From Haloferax elongans ATCC BAA-1513 (GTDB lineage: Archaea; Halobacteriota; Halobacteria; Halobacteriales; Haloferacaceae), in NCBI RefSeq assembly GCF_000336755.1, contig NZ_AOLK01000019.1, positions 62,001 through 126,000 of the forward strand: a stretch of DNA of 64,000 nt. The letters are read 5' to 3'. Position 1 is the stretch's first letter, and the number at the start of each line of letters is the position of its first letter. The translations under genes were made by a program, and so were the position numbers. Shown here one piece after another: positions 39,184 to 47,764 of this stretch. Below the pieces are notes generated by a model that was given only the letters and a program-made list of their open reading frames with translations, did no database searches and was not told the DNA's origin.

Positions 39184-40999
39184 CGCCGAACTTCGTGACG
39201 GTGACCACGACAGTCCCGAGGTTGACCCCGCCACTCGGGCCGACGATGCGACTGTCCACGCCTTCTTCAACTGTTATCTCCGCGACGCAGCGGACTACAA
39301 GGTCACGACGGGCGCAGTCGCTGGCGTCGAACCCGGGAGCGACGGGCTCCTTCGAACGACGCTTCCTGAACAGGGTATCGAGATTTTGGCACCACTGACG
39401 CACTGCTCGCCGACAGAGGGCCATCGATTTGAGACTTCCCTCAGCTATCGGCTGCCGGATGGGACAGTCCATCCAGCCGATGCGGCCACGCTCTCGTCGC
39501 TTATCGTGAAGGACCTCACACTTTCGCGGGGCGGGAGCGCAGTGCCAGACGCACTTCTCGAACGCGTCCTGCGAAGCAAGGCGAACATCGAGCAGTTCGT
39601 CGATGCACGGATGGGGGACACAGAGCACCTGTACGCTGACCGTCTCTCGTTCCGCGACGCAGAACAGGCGCTCGTCTTCGGCCACCAGCGCCACCCGACG
39701 CCGAAGAGCCGGCAGGGAATTGCGGCTCACAACCGGCCGACGTACGCTCCCGAACTCCGTGGGTCGTTTTCTCTGCATTACTTCCGTGCGACTCCCGAAC
39801 TGGTGTCTCAGGACTCTGCGCTGGAGCAACCCGCGAGCGAGTGGGTAAAAGACGAGTTGCGCGAAGACCCAACCGTCGAGGAGTCGTTCGTGGCCGACCA
39901 CGTCGAAAGTGACGACGTGCTCCTGCCTGTCCACCCGTGGCAGGCGAAGTATCTGCTCTCACAGGACCGCGTCCAGTCACACCTCGGCGATGGACTCGAC
40001 TATCTCGGAGCTCACGGTTGGGAATATTTCCCTACCACCTCTGTTCGGACGCTTTATAATCCGGATTCACCGTTCATGGTAAAATCGTCGCTGAACGTCA
40101 CCATCACGAACTCCGTCCGGACGAACAAGCGTCCGGAACTCGAACGCGGCGTGGCCGTCGCGGAGTTGCTCGATACGGCCTTCGGCGACGAACTCGCGGC
40201 GGAGTTCCCGTCGTTCGACATCGTCCGCGACCCGGCGTATCTCGCACTCGACGTTGGCGACCAGCCAGAGTCCGGCTTAGAGACAGTCCTCCGAGCTAAC
40301 CCCTTCCGCGGCGAGGATGCGGTCGGTGCCACGCCGTTGGTTTCGCTCTGTCAGGACGCCATCGCTGGTCGCTCCCGCCTCGGTCGCATCGTCTCGTCCA
40401 TCGCCGAGCGCGAGGGGCGAGAGACGGCCGCGGTCAGCGAGGACTGGTTCCGTCAGTATCTCGCAATCAGCATCCGTCCGGTACTGTGGCTCTACCTCGT
40501 CGGTGGCGTGGGCGTCGAGGCCCACCAACAGAATTCGGTCCTCACGCTCGACGACGACGGGTATCCAAGTGAGTTCGCCTACCGTGACAATCAAGGGTTC
40601 TACTTCCCTGAGTCGCAGTACGACCGCGTCGACGACTACCTCCCGGGCGTGGGAGAACGCGCCGGAACCGTCTGTGCGGACGAAATCGCCGACGAGCGAC
40701 TTCGGTACTACGTCGTGCTCAACAACGCGCTCGACGTCATCAACGCCTTCGGATGCGCCGACCTCGTTGAGGAGCGTAGACTACTCTCCATCCTCCGCGA
40801 CGAGTTGACCCACATCCACGAGCAGTACGACCGGCCGTCGTCGACGCTGCTGGAGACGCTTCTGACCGAGGAGACCGTGCCGTGCAAGAGTAATCTGCTC
40901 ACACGATTCCGCGGACTGGACGAACTCGAAAACGACCTCGAAAACCAGTCTGTCTACACGGAGATTGCGAACCCAATCGTCACCGAGGTGGAGCGATGA
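39173..40999 (+). CDS. iucA: NIS siderophore synthetase (IucA/IucC family), first of two
   Basis: A 608-residue ATP-dependent synthetase that joins a citrate carboxylate to a hydroxamate-bearing amine. Family landmarks: FGHQRHPTPKSRQGI (ATP-binding loop), the LPVHPWQAKYLL motif, and SSLNVTITNSVRTNKR in the citrate/ATP cleft. The second synthetase gene lies three genes downstream. Start at ATG 39173, preceded by GGGGGAGA, a plausible Shine-Dalgarno-like sequence. It heads a tightly packed four-gene operon under two iron boxes. Confidence 0.93.
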   Translation: MSADAELRDGDHDSPEVDPATRADDATVHAFFNCYLRDAADYKVTTGAVAGVEPGSDGLLRTTLPEQGIEILAPLTHCSPTEGHRFETSLSYRLPDGTVHPADAATLSSLIVKDLTLSRGGSAVPDALLERVLRSKANIEQFVDARMGDTEHLYADRLSFRDAEQALVFGHQRHPTPKSRQGIAAHNRPTYAPELRGSFSLHYFRATPELVSQDSALEQPASEWVKDELREDPTVEESFVADHVESDDVLLPVHPWQAKYLLSQDRVQSHLGDGLDYLGAHGWEYFPTTSVRTLYNPDSPFMVKSSLNVTITNSVRTNKRPELERGVAVAELLDTAFGDELAAEFPSFDIVRDPAYLALDVGDQPESGLETVLRANPFRGEDAVGATPLVSLCQDAIAGRSRLGRIVSSIAEREGRETAAVSEDWFRQYLAISIRPVLWLYLVGGVGVEAHQQNSVLTLDDDGYPSEFAYRDNQGFYFPESQYDRVDDYLPGVGERAGTVCADEIADERLRYYVVLNNALDVINAFGCADLVEERRLLSILRDELTHIHEQYDRPSSTLLETLLTEETVPCKSNLLTRFRGLDELENDLENQSVYTEIANPIVTEVER

Positions 41000-41634
41000 C
41001 TGGACCAGACGCGACCATCGCACGCGACTACGAGTATCAGACGTACGCCAGAGACATCGACCGGACGATTTCGCTCCGACAGGCGTCGGTCGAACGCGAC
41101 CTCGGGCGACTCCATCAGTGGCTCGGTAGCGACCACGTCAAACCCTACTGGCAACTCGACGAGCCACTGCCAACGTTCTCCGAGACGCTCCGCGAGAAGC
41201 TCGCTGACGACCACTTGACGCCTTACATCGGGTGTCTCGACCACGTGCCGATGAGCTACTGGGAGTGTTACTGGGCGGCAGACGACGCTGTCGCGAACTA
41301 CTACGACGCCGACCCGACTGACCAGGGTGTTCACCTGCTCATCGGCCCCGAAGAGTACCTCGGACACGGCTATGCGCTCCCGTTGATGCGGGCGGTCGTC
41401 GCGATGCAGTTCCGACACCCCGAGACCGACCGAGTGATTGCAGAACCGGACGCCCGGAACGAGCGCGTCATCCACGTCTTCGAGCAGTGTGGATTCGAGC
41501 CAAGAGAGACGTTCTACTTCGACGAAGAGGACAAGGAAGCACTGTTGATGGTCTGCAACCGCGACCGGTTCGAATCAGACATCCTCGCGGACAACTCCGC
41601 AGCGCCGACACAGGAGGTGCGCGCCAATGACTGA
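40996..41634 (+). CDS. iucB: N6-hydroxylysine-type O/N-acetyltransferase
   Basis: A 212-residue GNAT protein of the IucB/RhbD/AlcB group, with the hallmark DHVPMSYWECYWA and LLIGPEEYLGHGYALPLMRA (acyl-CoA pyrophosphate loop). It turns the hydroxylated amine into the N-acetyl hydroxamate. Its ATG overlaps the iucA stop as ATGA, so the two are translationally coupled. It lacks the long N-terminal extension of its paralogue at 36508. Confidence 0.93.
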   Translation: MTGPDATIARDYEYQTYARDIDRTISLRQASVERDLGRLHQWLGSDHVKPYWQLDEPLPTFSETLREKLADDHLTPYIGCLDHVPMSYWECYWAADDAVANYYDADPTDQGVHLLIGPEEYLGHGYALPLMRAVVAMQFRHPETDRVIAEPDARNERVIHVFEQCGFEPRETFYFDEEDKEALLMVCNRDRFESDILADNSAAPTQEVRAND

Positions 41635-43000
41635 TGACCACGTCTACGACGTCGTCGGTATCGGTATCGGCCCGTTCAACCTCGGTCTCGCGGCCCTGCT
41701 CGACAGCGTGGACGAAGAAGTCGATGCCGTGTTTCTCGAACGCGACGCCGAGTTCCAGTGGCACGAGGGGATGCTCCTCGACGGGACGACCCTCGAAGTC
41801 CCGTTTCTCGCCGACCTCGTGACACTCGCCGACCCGACCAGCGAGTATAGCTACCTCAACTACGTGCGGGAGACCGGCCGCATCTACGAGTTCTACTTCT
41901 ACGAGACCTTCCAGGTTCCTCGCCGGGAGTACAACGACTACCTTCGGTGGGTCGTCGACCGACTCGACACGTGTCGGTTCAACCGCAACGTGGCCGACGT
42001 TCGCTGGGACAGCGAAGCGTCGTGTTACGTGATTACCGCACACCATCCCGAAGCAGACGAGCGCTTCGAGTACCGCGCGGAGAACATCGCGTTCGGAATC
42101 GGCTCCCAGCCGTCGATTCCTGAAAACCTTCGCGGACACCCGGAAGACGACGTGTTCCACACTGCGCGGTATCGACACAACCGCGAGCGCGTTCTCGATG
42201 CGGACTCGGTCACTGTCGTCGGGTCTGGACAGAGTGCTGCCGAGGTGTTCCAAGACCTACTCCAGCGCCAACCCGGTCACGACTACCGACTCGACTGGCT
42301 GACGCGCTCGGACGGCTTCTTCCCGATGGAGTACTCGAAGCTCGGGCTCCAGCACTTCACACCCGAGTACGAGCAGTACGTCTACGACCTTCCGCAGGGG
42401 GTCAAAGACGACCTCGTTCCGAACCAAGACCTGCTCTACAAGGGTATCGACCCAGAGACGAGCGGCGAGATTTACGACCTCCTCTACCGCCGCTCCATCG
42501 GCAACCGAGACCCTGATGTCGGCCTGTTCGCCATGACCGAGGTCGAAGCTATCGCAGACGTCGGTGGAGCCTACGCCCTCGACTGCCACCAGTGGCAGAC
42601 CGAGGAGTCGTTCGTCCACGAGAGCGAGGTCGTGATTCTTGGGACCGGCTACGAGCGCCCGATTCCCGACTTCCTCGACCCACTCGAAGCGTCGATTAGG
42701 TGGGACGAACAGGGCCGATTCGAGGTGACTGCCGACCACCGTCTGGAAATCGACGTCGCTGGCGATGTCTTCCTCCAGAACGCCGAGGTTCACACCCACG
42801 GTGTCGGCGTCCCCGACCTCGGACTCGGGTGCTACCGAAACACGAAGTTCGTCAACCGCTTGGTCGGTCGCGAGGCCTATCCCGAAGACGTCGACACGGT
42901 CTTTCAGGACTTCTCGGTCGAGCAGTTCGCCAAGCACGCACCGGACACCTCTCGCAAGAGCGAGCGTGAACTGACCCACACACCCACGCAGGACGACTAA
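41627..43000 (+). CDS. iucD: Lysine N6-hydroxylase / ornithine N5-monooxygenase family protein
   Basis: A 457-residue flavin monooxygenase. FAD motif V-V-G-I-G-I-G-P-F-N-L-G-L (near residues 7-19), NADPH motif VTVVGSGQSAAEVFQDLL, and the C-terminal E-V-V-I-L-G-T-G-Y motif are all seen, as is the FLADLVTLADPTSEYSYLNY block of the siderophore hydroxylases. It N-hydroxylates lysine, ornithine or a diamine as the first step of hydroxamate formation. Overlaps iucB by eight bases. Confidence 0.93.
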   Translation: MTDDHVYDVVGIGIGPFNLGLAALLDSVDEEVDAVFLERDAEFQWHEGMLLDGTTLEVPFLADLVTLADPTSEYSYLNYVRETGRIYEFYFYETFQVPRREYNDYLRWVVDRLDTCRFNRNVADVRWDSEASCYVITAHHPEADERFEYRAENIAFGIGSQPSIPENLRGHPEDDVFHTARYRHNRERVLDADSVTVVGSGQSAAEVFQDLLQRQPGHDYRLDWLTRSDGFFPMEYSKLGLQHFTPEYEQYVYDLPQGVKDDLVPNQDLLYKGIDPETSGEIYDLLYRRSIGNRDPDVGLFAMTEVEAIADVGGAYALDCHQWQTEESFVHESEVVILGTGYERPIPDFLDPLEASIRWDEQGRFEVTADHRLEIDVAGDVFLQNAEVHTHGVGVPDLGLGCYRNTKFVNRLVGREAYPEDVDTVFQDFSVEQFAKHAPDTSRKSERELTHTPTQDD

Positions 43001-43002
43001 CG

Positions 43003-44841
43003 ATGAATCCGAACGACACGACACTACGGGACGCACTGGACGACGAGATTTGGGAGACGGTCGAACGCCGCCTCCTGACGAAGATGCTCGAAGAGTTCAC
43101 CTACGAGGACATCATCTCGCCCCGGAAGGTCGACGCTGGCGACGACCGCAGCGTCTTCCGATTCGACCTCGGCGAGACGAGCTATCGGTTCGAAGCGACC
43201 GAACGGCTGATGGACAGCGTCCACGTCTACAGCGACACCATCGAGCGACGGGCGGGCGACACGTGGGAACAGCATCACGACCCGCTTCGGCTGCTGCGCG
43301 ATTTGGGTGAGACGACTTCGCTGAACGGACTCACAGAGGGGAACCTCGTTCGCGAGTACAAACGGACGCTACTCGCGGACGCCCACATCGAGGCGCGAAA
43401 GCGAGGCCGTGAGGACTTCGACCCCACGAACCTCGATTACGCCCTCCTCGAAGGCGAAATGGAGGGCCACCCGTGGATTACCTACAACAAGGGTCGGCTC
43501 GGCTGGGGTTACGACGATTACAAGCAGTACGCACCAGAGCGCAAACAGCCCGTAACGCTCTCGTGGGCGGCCGTGAGCAAGGAGCAGGCGACGTTCGTCG
43601 GAACTGAAACTGTCGACCACGACTCGCTCGTCCGGCGCGAACTCGGCGACCACTACGACCAGTTCAGAGACCGGCTCGTCTCCAAGGGGCTCGACCCGGA
43701 CGACTACTACTTCATGCCCGTCCACGACTGGCAGTGGGAGAACAGTATCGTCCCGCTGTTCCCCGACCACATCGCGGCCGACGACATCGTCCCGCTGGGT
43801 GAGGGCCCGGACGAATACCTCCCACAGCAGTCGGTTCGAACGTTCGTCAACGTCGACGACGAGGACAAACATCACGTGAAGGTCCCGATGCGAATCCTCA
43901 ACACGCTCGTCTGGCGCGGCCTTCCGGGCGAGCGCACCGAACTCGCCCCGACAGTCACGGAGTACATCAAGGGAATCTACGAGGGCGACGACTTCCTGCA
44001 AGACCAAGGACTGATTCTCCCGGGTGAGATTGCAGGTCTCAACTACGACCACGGTGACTTCACCGACATCGACGACTCGCCCTACCAGTATCACGAACTA
44101 CTCGGTGTGGTCTGGCGGGAGTCCATCTACACCTTCCTCGAAGACGACGAGCGGGCGATTACGCTCTCGTCGTTGATGCACGTCGATGGCGACGGCGAAC
44201 CGTTCATCTCGCGGCTGGTCGACCGCTCTGGACTGACGCTCGACGAGTGGCTCTCGGAGTTCTTCGATACCGTCCTTCCGCCACTGCTGCACTTCCTGTA
44301 TCGCTACGGTACCGTGTTCTCCCCGCACGGCCAGAACACGATGCTCGTCGTCGAGGACGGGGTGCCGACACGCCTCGCTGTCAAGGACTTCGTGGACGAC
44401 GTGAACGTGAGCGACCAGCCACTTCCCGAACTGGAGGCGCTGCCGGACGAGATGCACGAAGTGCTCCGAAAGGAGCCACCTGAGGGGCTCTGCCAGTTCA
44501 TCTTCTGTGGCCTGTTCGTGTGTGTCCTCCGGTACGTCGCGGACATCCTCGAAGAGCACCACGACTACGCCGAAGAGAAATTCTGGACGCACGCCCGGGA
44601 GGCAATCCTCGACTACCAGGCGCAGTTCCCGGAACTCGAAGACCGGTTCGAGCTGTTCGACATGTTCCAACCCGAGTTCACGAAGCTCAGCCTCAACCGG
44701 AATCGAATCTTCGACTACGGGTACGACGACGCCCCTGGCCGACCACACGCCTCAGAGCACGGAACCGTCACGAACGCGCTCCACGAGGTCGCCGACGAGC
44801 AGGTGGACGACCTGACACAGCCGAACCCGGCTGACGACTAA
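43003..44841 (+). CDS. iucC: NIS siderophore synthetase (IucA/IucC family), second
   Basis: A 612-residue synthetase of the same family, closer to the IucC/RhbF group: EGEMEGHPWITYNKGRLGWG, FMPVHDWQWENSIVPLFPDH and SVRTFVNVDDEDKHHVKVPM. It would attach the second hydroxamate arm to the intermediate made by IucA. It begins two bases after iucD stops and closes the operon. A GTGTGATGG-type palindromic element (44880) lies 39 bases after its stop. Confidence 0.93.
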   Translation: MNPNDTTLRDALDDEIWETVERRLLTKMLEEFTYEDIISPRKVDAGDDRSVFRFDLGETSYRFEATERLMDSVHVYSDTIERRAGDTWEQHHDPLRLLRDLGETTSLNGLTEGNLVREYKRTLLADAHIEARKRGREDFDPTNLDYALLEGEMEGHPWITYNKGRLGWGYDDYKQYAPERKQPVTLSWAAVSKEQATFVGTETVDHDSLVRRELGDHYDQFRDRLVSKGLDPDDYYFMPVHDWQWENSIVPLFPDHIAADDIVPLGEGPDEYLPQQSVRTFVNVDDEDKHHVKVPMRILNTLVWRGLPGERTELAPTVTEYIKGIYEGDDFLQDQGLILPGEIAGLNYDHGDFTDIDDSPYQYHELLGVVWRESIYTFLEDDERAITLSSLMHVDGDGEPFISRLVDRSGLTLDEWLSEFFDTVLPPLLHFLYRYGTVFSPHGQNTMLVVEDGVPTRLAVKDFVDDVNVSDQPLPELEALPDEMHEVLRKEPPEGLCQFIFCGLFVCVLRYVADILEEHHDYAEEKFWTHAREAILDYQAQFPELEDRFELFDMFQPEFTKLSLNRNRIFDYGYDDAPGRPHASEHGTVTNALHEVADEQVDDLTQPNPADD

Positions 44842-44879
44842 TCACGCCGGCGCTGGTGGCGACTTCGTGCGACAGACTC

Positions 44880-44907
44880 GCCATTACACTCGTACCGGTG
44901 TGATGGC
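44880..44907. repeat. Second copy of the rdfA-promoter palindrome
   Basis: GCCATTACAC-TCGTACCG-GTGTGATGGC, 10-bp arms with one mismatch. The stretch CCATTACACTYGTACCGGTG is shared with 21151-21170. Confidence 0.75.
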
Positions 44908-45135
44908 ACGGAGTGGAATCACTGACTGGCATGCGTTTTTTCTATTCTTCTTAGACTCCTGTGATGGGAGTTTATCCGACGAAGGTGGTGTTGAAATGTG
45001 TTAATAGTAGTTCTCAATAGGGACAATACAGAGTAGAGAAAACTATCACCTGAAGTCGTCATCTAGGTTCAGAGGGAGCTCGGAGACTCCACGTGAGATC
45101 GACATATTCACGAATGTCGTTCTAGTGACAATATA

Positions 45136-45164
45136 AAAATTTTCAAAAATTGTAGAAATTTCTA
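45136..45164. repeat. AT-rich element, copy C
   Basis: AAAAATTTTCAAAAATTGTA followed by GAAATTTCT; same core as the elements at 20310 and 24073. Confidence 0.6.
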
Positions 45165-45318
45165 ATCTCTCGGGAGATTGTTGTGCTATAGATATACAAT
45201 ATTGGTTCTTGAATACCATCGTCGACTATTCGACAGAACCTCCGGATACACAGGGATATACCATATATATTTCATACTACCCATCCCCCAACCCCTCCGC
45301 GTCGACTTCCACACTTCT

Positions 45319-45330
45319 CGAACCAGTTCG
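45319..45330. promoter_or_regulatory. CGAA-CCAG-TTCG, NarO-type site upstream of the cupin gene
   Basis: Exact CGAA-N4-TTCG. It lies 138 bases before the cupin start and about 45 bases after a TATA-like element; the promoter it serves is uncertain. Confidence 0.5.
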
Positions 45331-45468
45331 GGACAATGTTGAATCGTGTCTCCCGAGTTGCATCGAAGAGATGCACACAGTCACAACTGCGTTCCCGACC
45401 GTCGGGTCGAGCTACCCGTCCCAACGCTATCGCCGTCGATTCAGACGAGATAACGGAGGGATGTGTTG

Positions 45469-45855
45469 ATGCCACGCATCGACTTCGATGCGGAGCGAGT
45501 GTACGACGACGACCGGTTTTCCGCACAAGCAGGATTTCGAAGCGAGCGTGTGAAAGTCATCTGTGGCTTCTTCGAACCCGGCCAGTTCATCCCGGTTCAC
45601 GCGCCGTCGAGCGACCTCGTGGTCGATGTTCGCTCGGGAACTGGCATCGTTCGAGAGGGGGAGACGGACCATCGTGTCGAACCAGGTGACGTCGTCACCG
45701 TCCCGGCAGACACGAAACGCGGCATCAAAGCCGACGACGAGTCGCGACTGGAAGCGTTGTTGGTAACTGCGCCACCGCCGACAGACGAGGAACACGACCC
45801 GGTTCGGCGTGGGCTCGCAACCGGCGAGTTCGAACCCATGGCGGCCGACGACTAA
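45469..45855 (+). CDS. Single-domain cupin protein
   Basis: A 128-residue beta-barrel protein. The double-stranded helix is evident: F-F-E-P-G-Q-F-I-P-V-H-A-P, a GTGIVREGETDHRVEPGD-type turn, and VPADTKRGI. The usual two-His-plus-Glu first motif is reduced to one His (PVHAPSSD) while the second motif has H in ETDHRV, so metal binding is uncertain. It precedes the RIC gene and may be part of the nitric-oxide or anaerobic response by position. ATG 45469 follows GGAGGGATG, a good Shine-Dalgarno-like sequence. Confidence 0.82.
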   Translation: MPRIDFDAERVYDDDRFSAQAGFRSERVKVICGFFEPGQFIPVHAPSSDLVVDVRSGTGIVREGETDHRVEPGDVVTVPADTKRGIKADDESRLEALLVTAPPPTDEEHDPVRRGLATGEFEPMAADD

Positions 45856-45917
45856 CTGCTGGCTGTCGCGTCTGCTGGTCGTCCTCTTCTTTCCCACGTC
45901 CAAGCAGTCGCCAGAAC

Positions 45918-45929
45918 CGAACGTGTTCG
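45918..45929. promoter_or_regulatory. CGAA-CGTG-TTCG, NarO-type site of the RIC gene
   Basis: The palindrome extends to CCGAA-CGTG-TTCGG (45917-45930). It ends 52 bases before the RIC start codon, a position expected for an activator next to the BRE/TATA. Confidence 0.65.
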
Positions 45930-45981
45930 GCCAAATTGCTACGTCCGCGTCGAAACGAGTTTCTCGTACGTTCGATACACC

Positions 45982-46695
45982 ATGATGTCAGATACAATCG
46001 ACCCAAATCGGCAGGTGAGTTCGTTCGTCGAAGAGACACTGGCGTTTGCCCCCGTCTTCGAGGAGTTCGGCATCGACTACTGCTGCGGCGGCGACGTGTC
46101 GCTCGCGGCGGCCTGCGAAGCTGCCGACGCCGATATCGACGACGTTCGGGCGGAGCTTCGAACTGTCCAGGCAACCGAGACAGACGAATCACTCGACTGG
46201 GAGTCGCTGTCCGAACTCACAGACCACATTGTTTCGACACATCACGACCGACTGCGTGAGGAACTTCCCGCGCTGGAGGCGCTCGTCCACAAGGTCGCGA
46301 ACGTCCACGGTGAGGACCATCCCGAACTCGAAGCTGTGGAACGGGAGTTCGTCGCCCTCGCCGAAGAGATGCAGACCCACATCCAAGAGGAGGAAGACGA
46401 CCTCTTTCCGATTGCTCGAACAATCGACGCCGGTGAGTCGCTCACCGACGCGGAGCTTCAGACGGTCCACCGAGAAATCGAGGGGTTCGAAGACGACCAC
46501 GAAGCGACCGCCGAGCGTCTCGACCGTCTCTCCGACCTGACCGACGGCTATGCAGTTCCAGCGGGTGCGTGTGCGAGCTACCGGAGCATGCTCGACCGGC
46601 TTGCGGACCTAGAGCGGGACACGCACCTGCACGTGCACAAGGAAAATAATGTGTTGTTCCCCGCCGTCGCGTCGGCAATCGACGCAGATGTGTAA
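45982..46695 (+). CDS. scdA: RIC/ScdA/YtfE-type di-iron Fe-S cluster repair protein
   Basis: A 237-residue protein with the N-terminal ScdA_N domain ending in the conserved Y-C-C-G-G (C34, C35) and a C-terminal hemerythrin-like four-helix bundle with His ligands in DHIVSTHHDRLREELP, THIQEEEDDLFPI and HLHVHKENNVLFPA. RIC proteins restore Fe-S clusters damaged by nitric oxide or oxidants. The CGAA-N4-TTCG site upstream fits control by the denitrification regulator. The last codons are part of a three-copy tandem repeat. Confidence 0.93.
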   Translation: MMSDTIDPNRQVSSFVEETLAFAPVFEEFGIDYCCGGDVSLAAACEAADADIDDVRAELRTVQATETDESLDWESLSELTDHIVSTHHDRLREELPALEALVHKVANVHGEDHPELEAVEREFVALAEEMQTHIQEEEDDLFPIARTIDAGESLTDAELQTVHREIEGFEDDHEATAERLDRLSDLTDGYAVPAGACASYRSMLDRLADLERDTHLHVHKENNVLFPAVASAIDADV

Positions 46696-46752
46696 CCTGG
46701 AAACGACGCAGACGTGTAACCTAGAAACGACGCGGGGATGTAATCCAGAAAC
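46681..46752. repeat. Three tandem 24-bp repeats over the RIC stop codon
   Basis: Units at 46681-46704, 46705-46728 and 46729-46752 of the form GACGCAGAYGTGTAACCTRG plus AAAC; the third has drifted. The first includes the last codons D-A-D-V and the TAA, so duplicated stop codons follow the real one. Confidence 0.85.
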
Positions 46753-46813
46753 AGCGCGACTTGGAGACGGTGAGAACGAAGGCGGACCCCCAAACCGACC
46801 GCTATAATGGTGC

Positions 46814-47764
46814 TCAGCGGTCGATTGAGAGCGTTTCCGCCACGTTCTCTGCGACTGGTCCCGAAAAGCAGAGTCGGTCGCTGCTCAACGCATCCGGCGA
46901 TTGACCCTCTGCTATCGCACCGACAGCCACGTAGTACCCGAGGAGTTCGGGGAACGCAGAAGCCGACCCAGAGAGCGTAAAGCGAAGTTCGGTCTCTGGC
47001 GTTACTGCCGAGAGCGGGCTACAGTCTGACGACGGGAGCGGTTCCCACGGGTCTGACGGCGTCGGCCGCCACTCCGCTTCGACCCGACAGTTCTCCGGAA
47101 CCGCGTCGGTCCAGCGGACGTAGAGTCCCGCTCGATAGTTTCCGTCTCTGAACCGCTTCGGCACGTCCGAAGCGCTGGCGATTCCAACCACCAACGGCGT
47201 CCACGCGTCTGTGTCGACTTCGAGAGCCGACCGGATGTGGTCGAGCGCGGACTCGTCCGCACCGCTGCGGTGCTCTGCAGCGGCAGCGAGGACGTGCGAC
47301 GCCACCACTTCGGACGGTTCAGAAGCGGCGTCAGCCGCGGCTTCGAACGATTCGGCTGCTCGTCCGTAGTCGCCATCCGACCACTCGCGTGCGCCGCGCT
47401 CCAATCGGTCACACACCGGGCCGTCGAACGGCCCGCGAGTCAGGTACGTCTCGTCTCCGGTTTGGATAAACGAGTACGTCATCGCCTGTGCGGCGTCGAA
47501 CGACGGTCGCGACTGGTGCTGGAGTGTGAGCCGTGCGCCCGACAGCTGGTCGAGAACCTCGTCGACCACGCGCTGTACGTCGTCCACCGCGACCTCCGAG
47601 TCGGAGACGGCGGTCTCGTACGCGCTCGTAATTGCTTCCCGAGTGGCGTCGTCGGCGAAGAGCGTCGACTCGTCGGTCGAGCCGATGTCCGCGGTAGCTC
47701 GCGTGACGAGGGTTCTGAGCGCTTCGTTTTCTCGGTCCTCGGGGGTGAGGCTTTCCGGCGTCAT
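46814..47764 (-). CDS. TPR-like protein of the peptide ABC operon
   Basis: A 316-residue soluble acidic protein with no signal peptide. The middle part (about residues 135-200) has TPR-like helix pairs, e.g. AREWSDGDYGRAAESFEAAA and HRSGADESALDHIRSALEVD. The C-terminal third has beta character. I do not recognise a family. It overlaps the ATP-binding gene (ATGA) and is the last gene of the transporter operon, so a role linked to peptide uptake is likely. Confidence 0.75.
   Translation of the reverse strand: MTPESLTPEDRENEALRTLVTRATADIGSTDESTLFADDATREAITSAYETAVSDSEVAVDDVQRVVDEVLDQLSGARLTLQHQSRPSFDAAQAMTYSFIQTGDETYLTRGPFDGPVCDRLERGAREWSDGDYGRAAESFEAAADAASEPSEVVASHVLAAAAEHRSGADESALDHIRSALEVDTDAWTPLVVGIASASDVPKRFRDGNYRAGLYVRWTDAVPENCRVEAEWRPTPSDPWEPLPSSDCSPLSAVTPETELRFTLSGSASAFPELLGYYVAVGAIAEGQSPDALSSDRLCFSGPVAENVAETLSIDR

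Larger units (their letters stand above)
44842..45468. other. Intergenic region between the siderophore operon and the cupin gene
   Basis: No gene supported over about 620 bases, though weak frames exist. It contains the palindromic element shared with rdfA (44880-44907), a small hairpin ACTCC-TGTGATG-GGAGT (44953-44969), AT-rich element copy C (45136-45164), a TATA-like CATATATATTTC (45262-45273) and the CGAA-N4-TTCG site at 45319. Confidence 0.6.

Noticed and set aside
45209-45469. 86-codon plus-strand frame before the cupin gene
   Set aside because: Poor codon use, runs through the TATA-like element and the CGAA-N4-TTCG site.
46681-46752. CRISPR-like repeats
   Set aside because: Units are directly adjacent without spacers and only three; simple tandem duplication.
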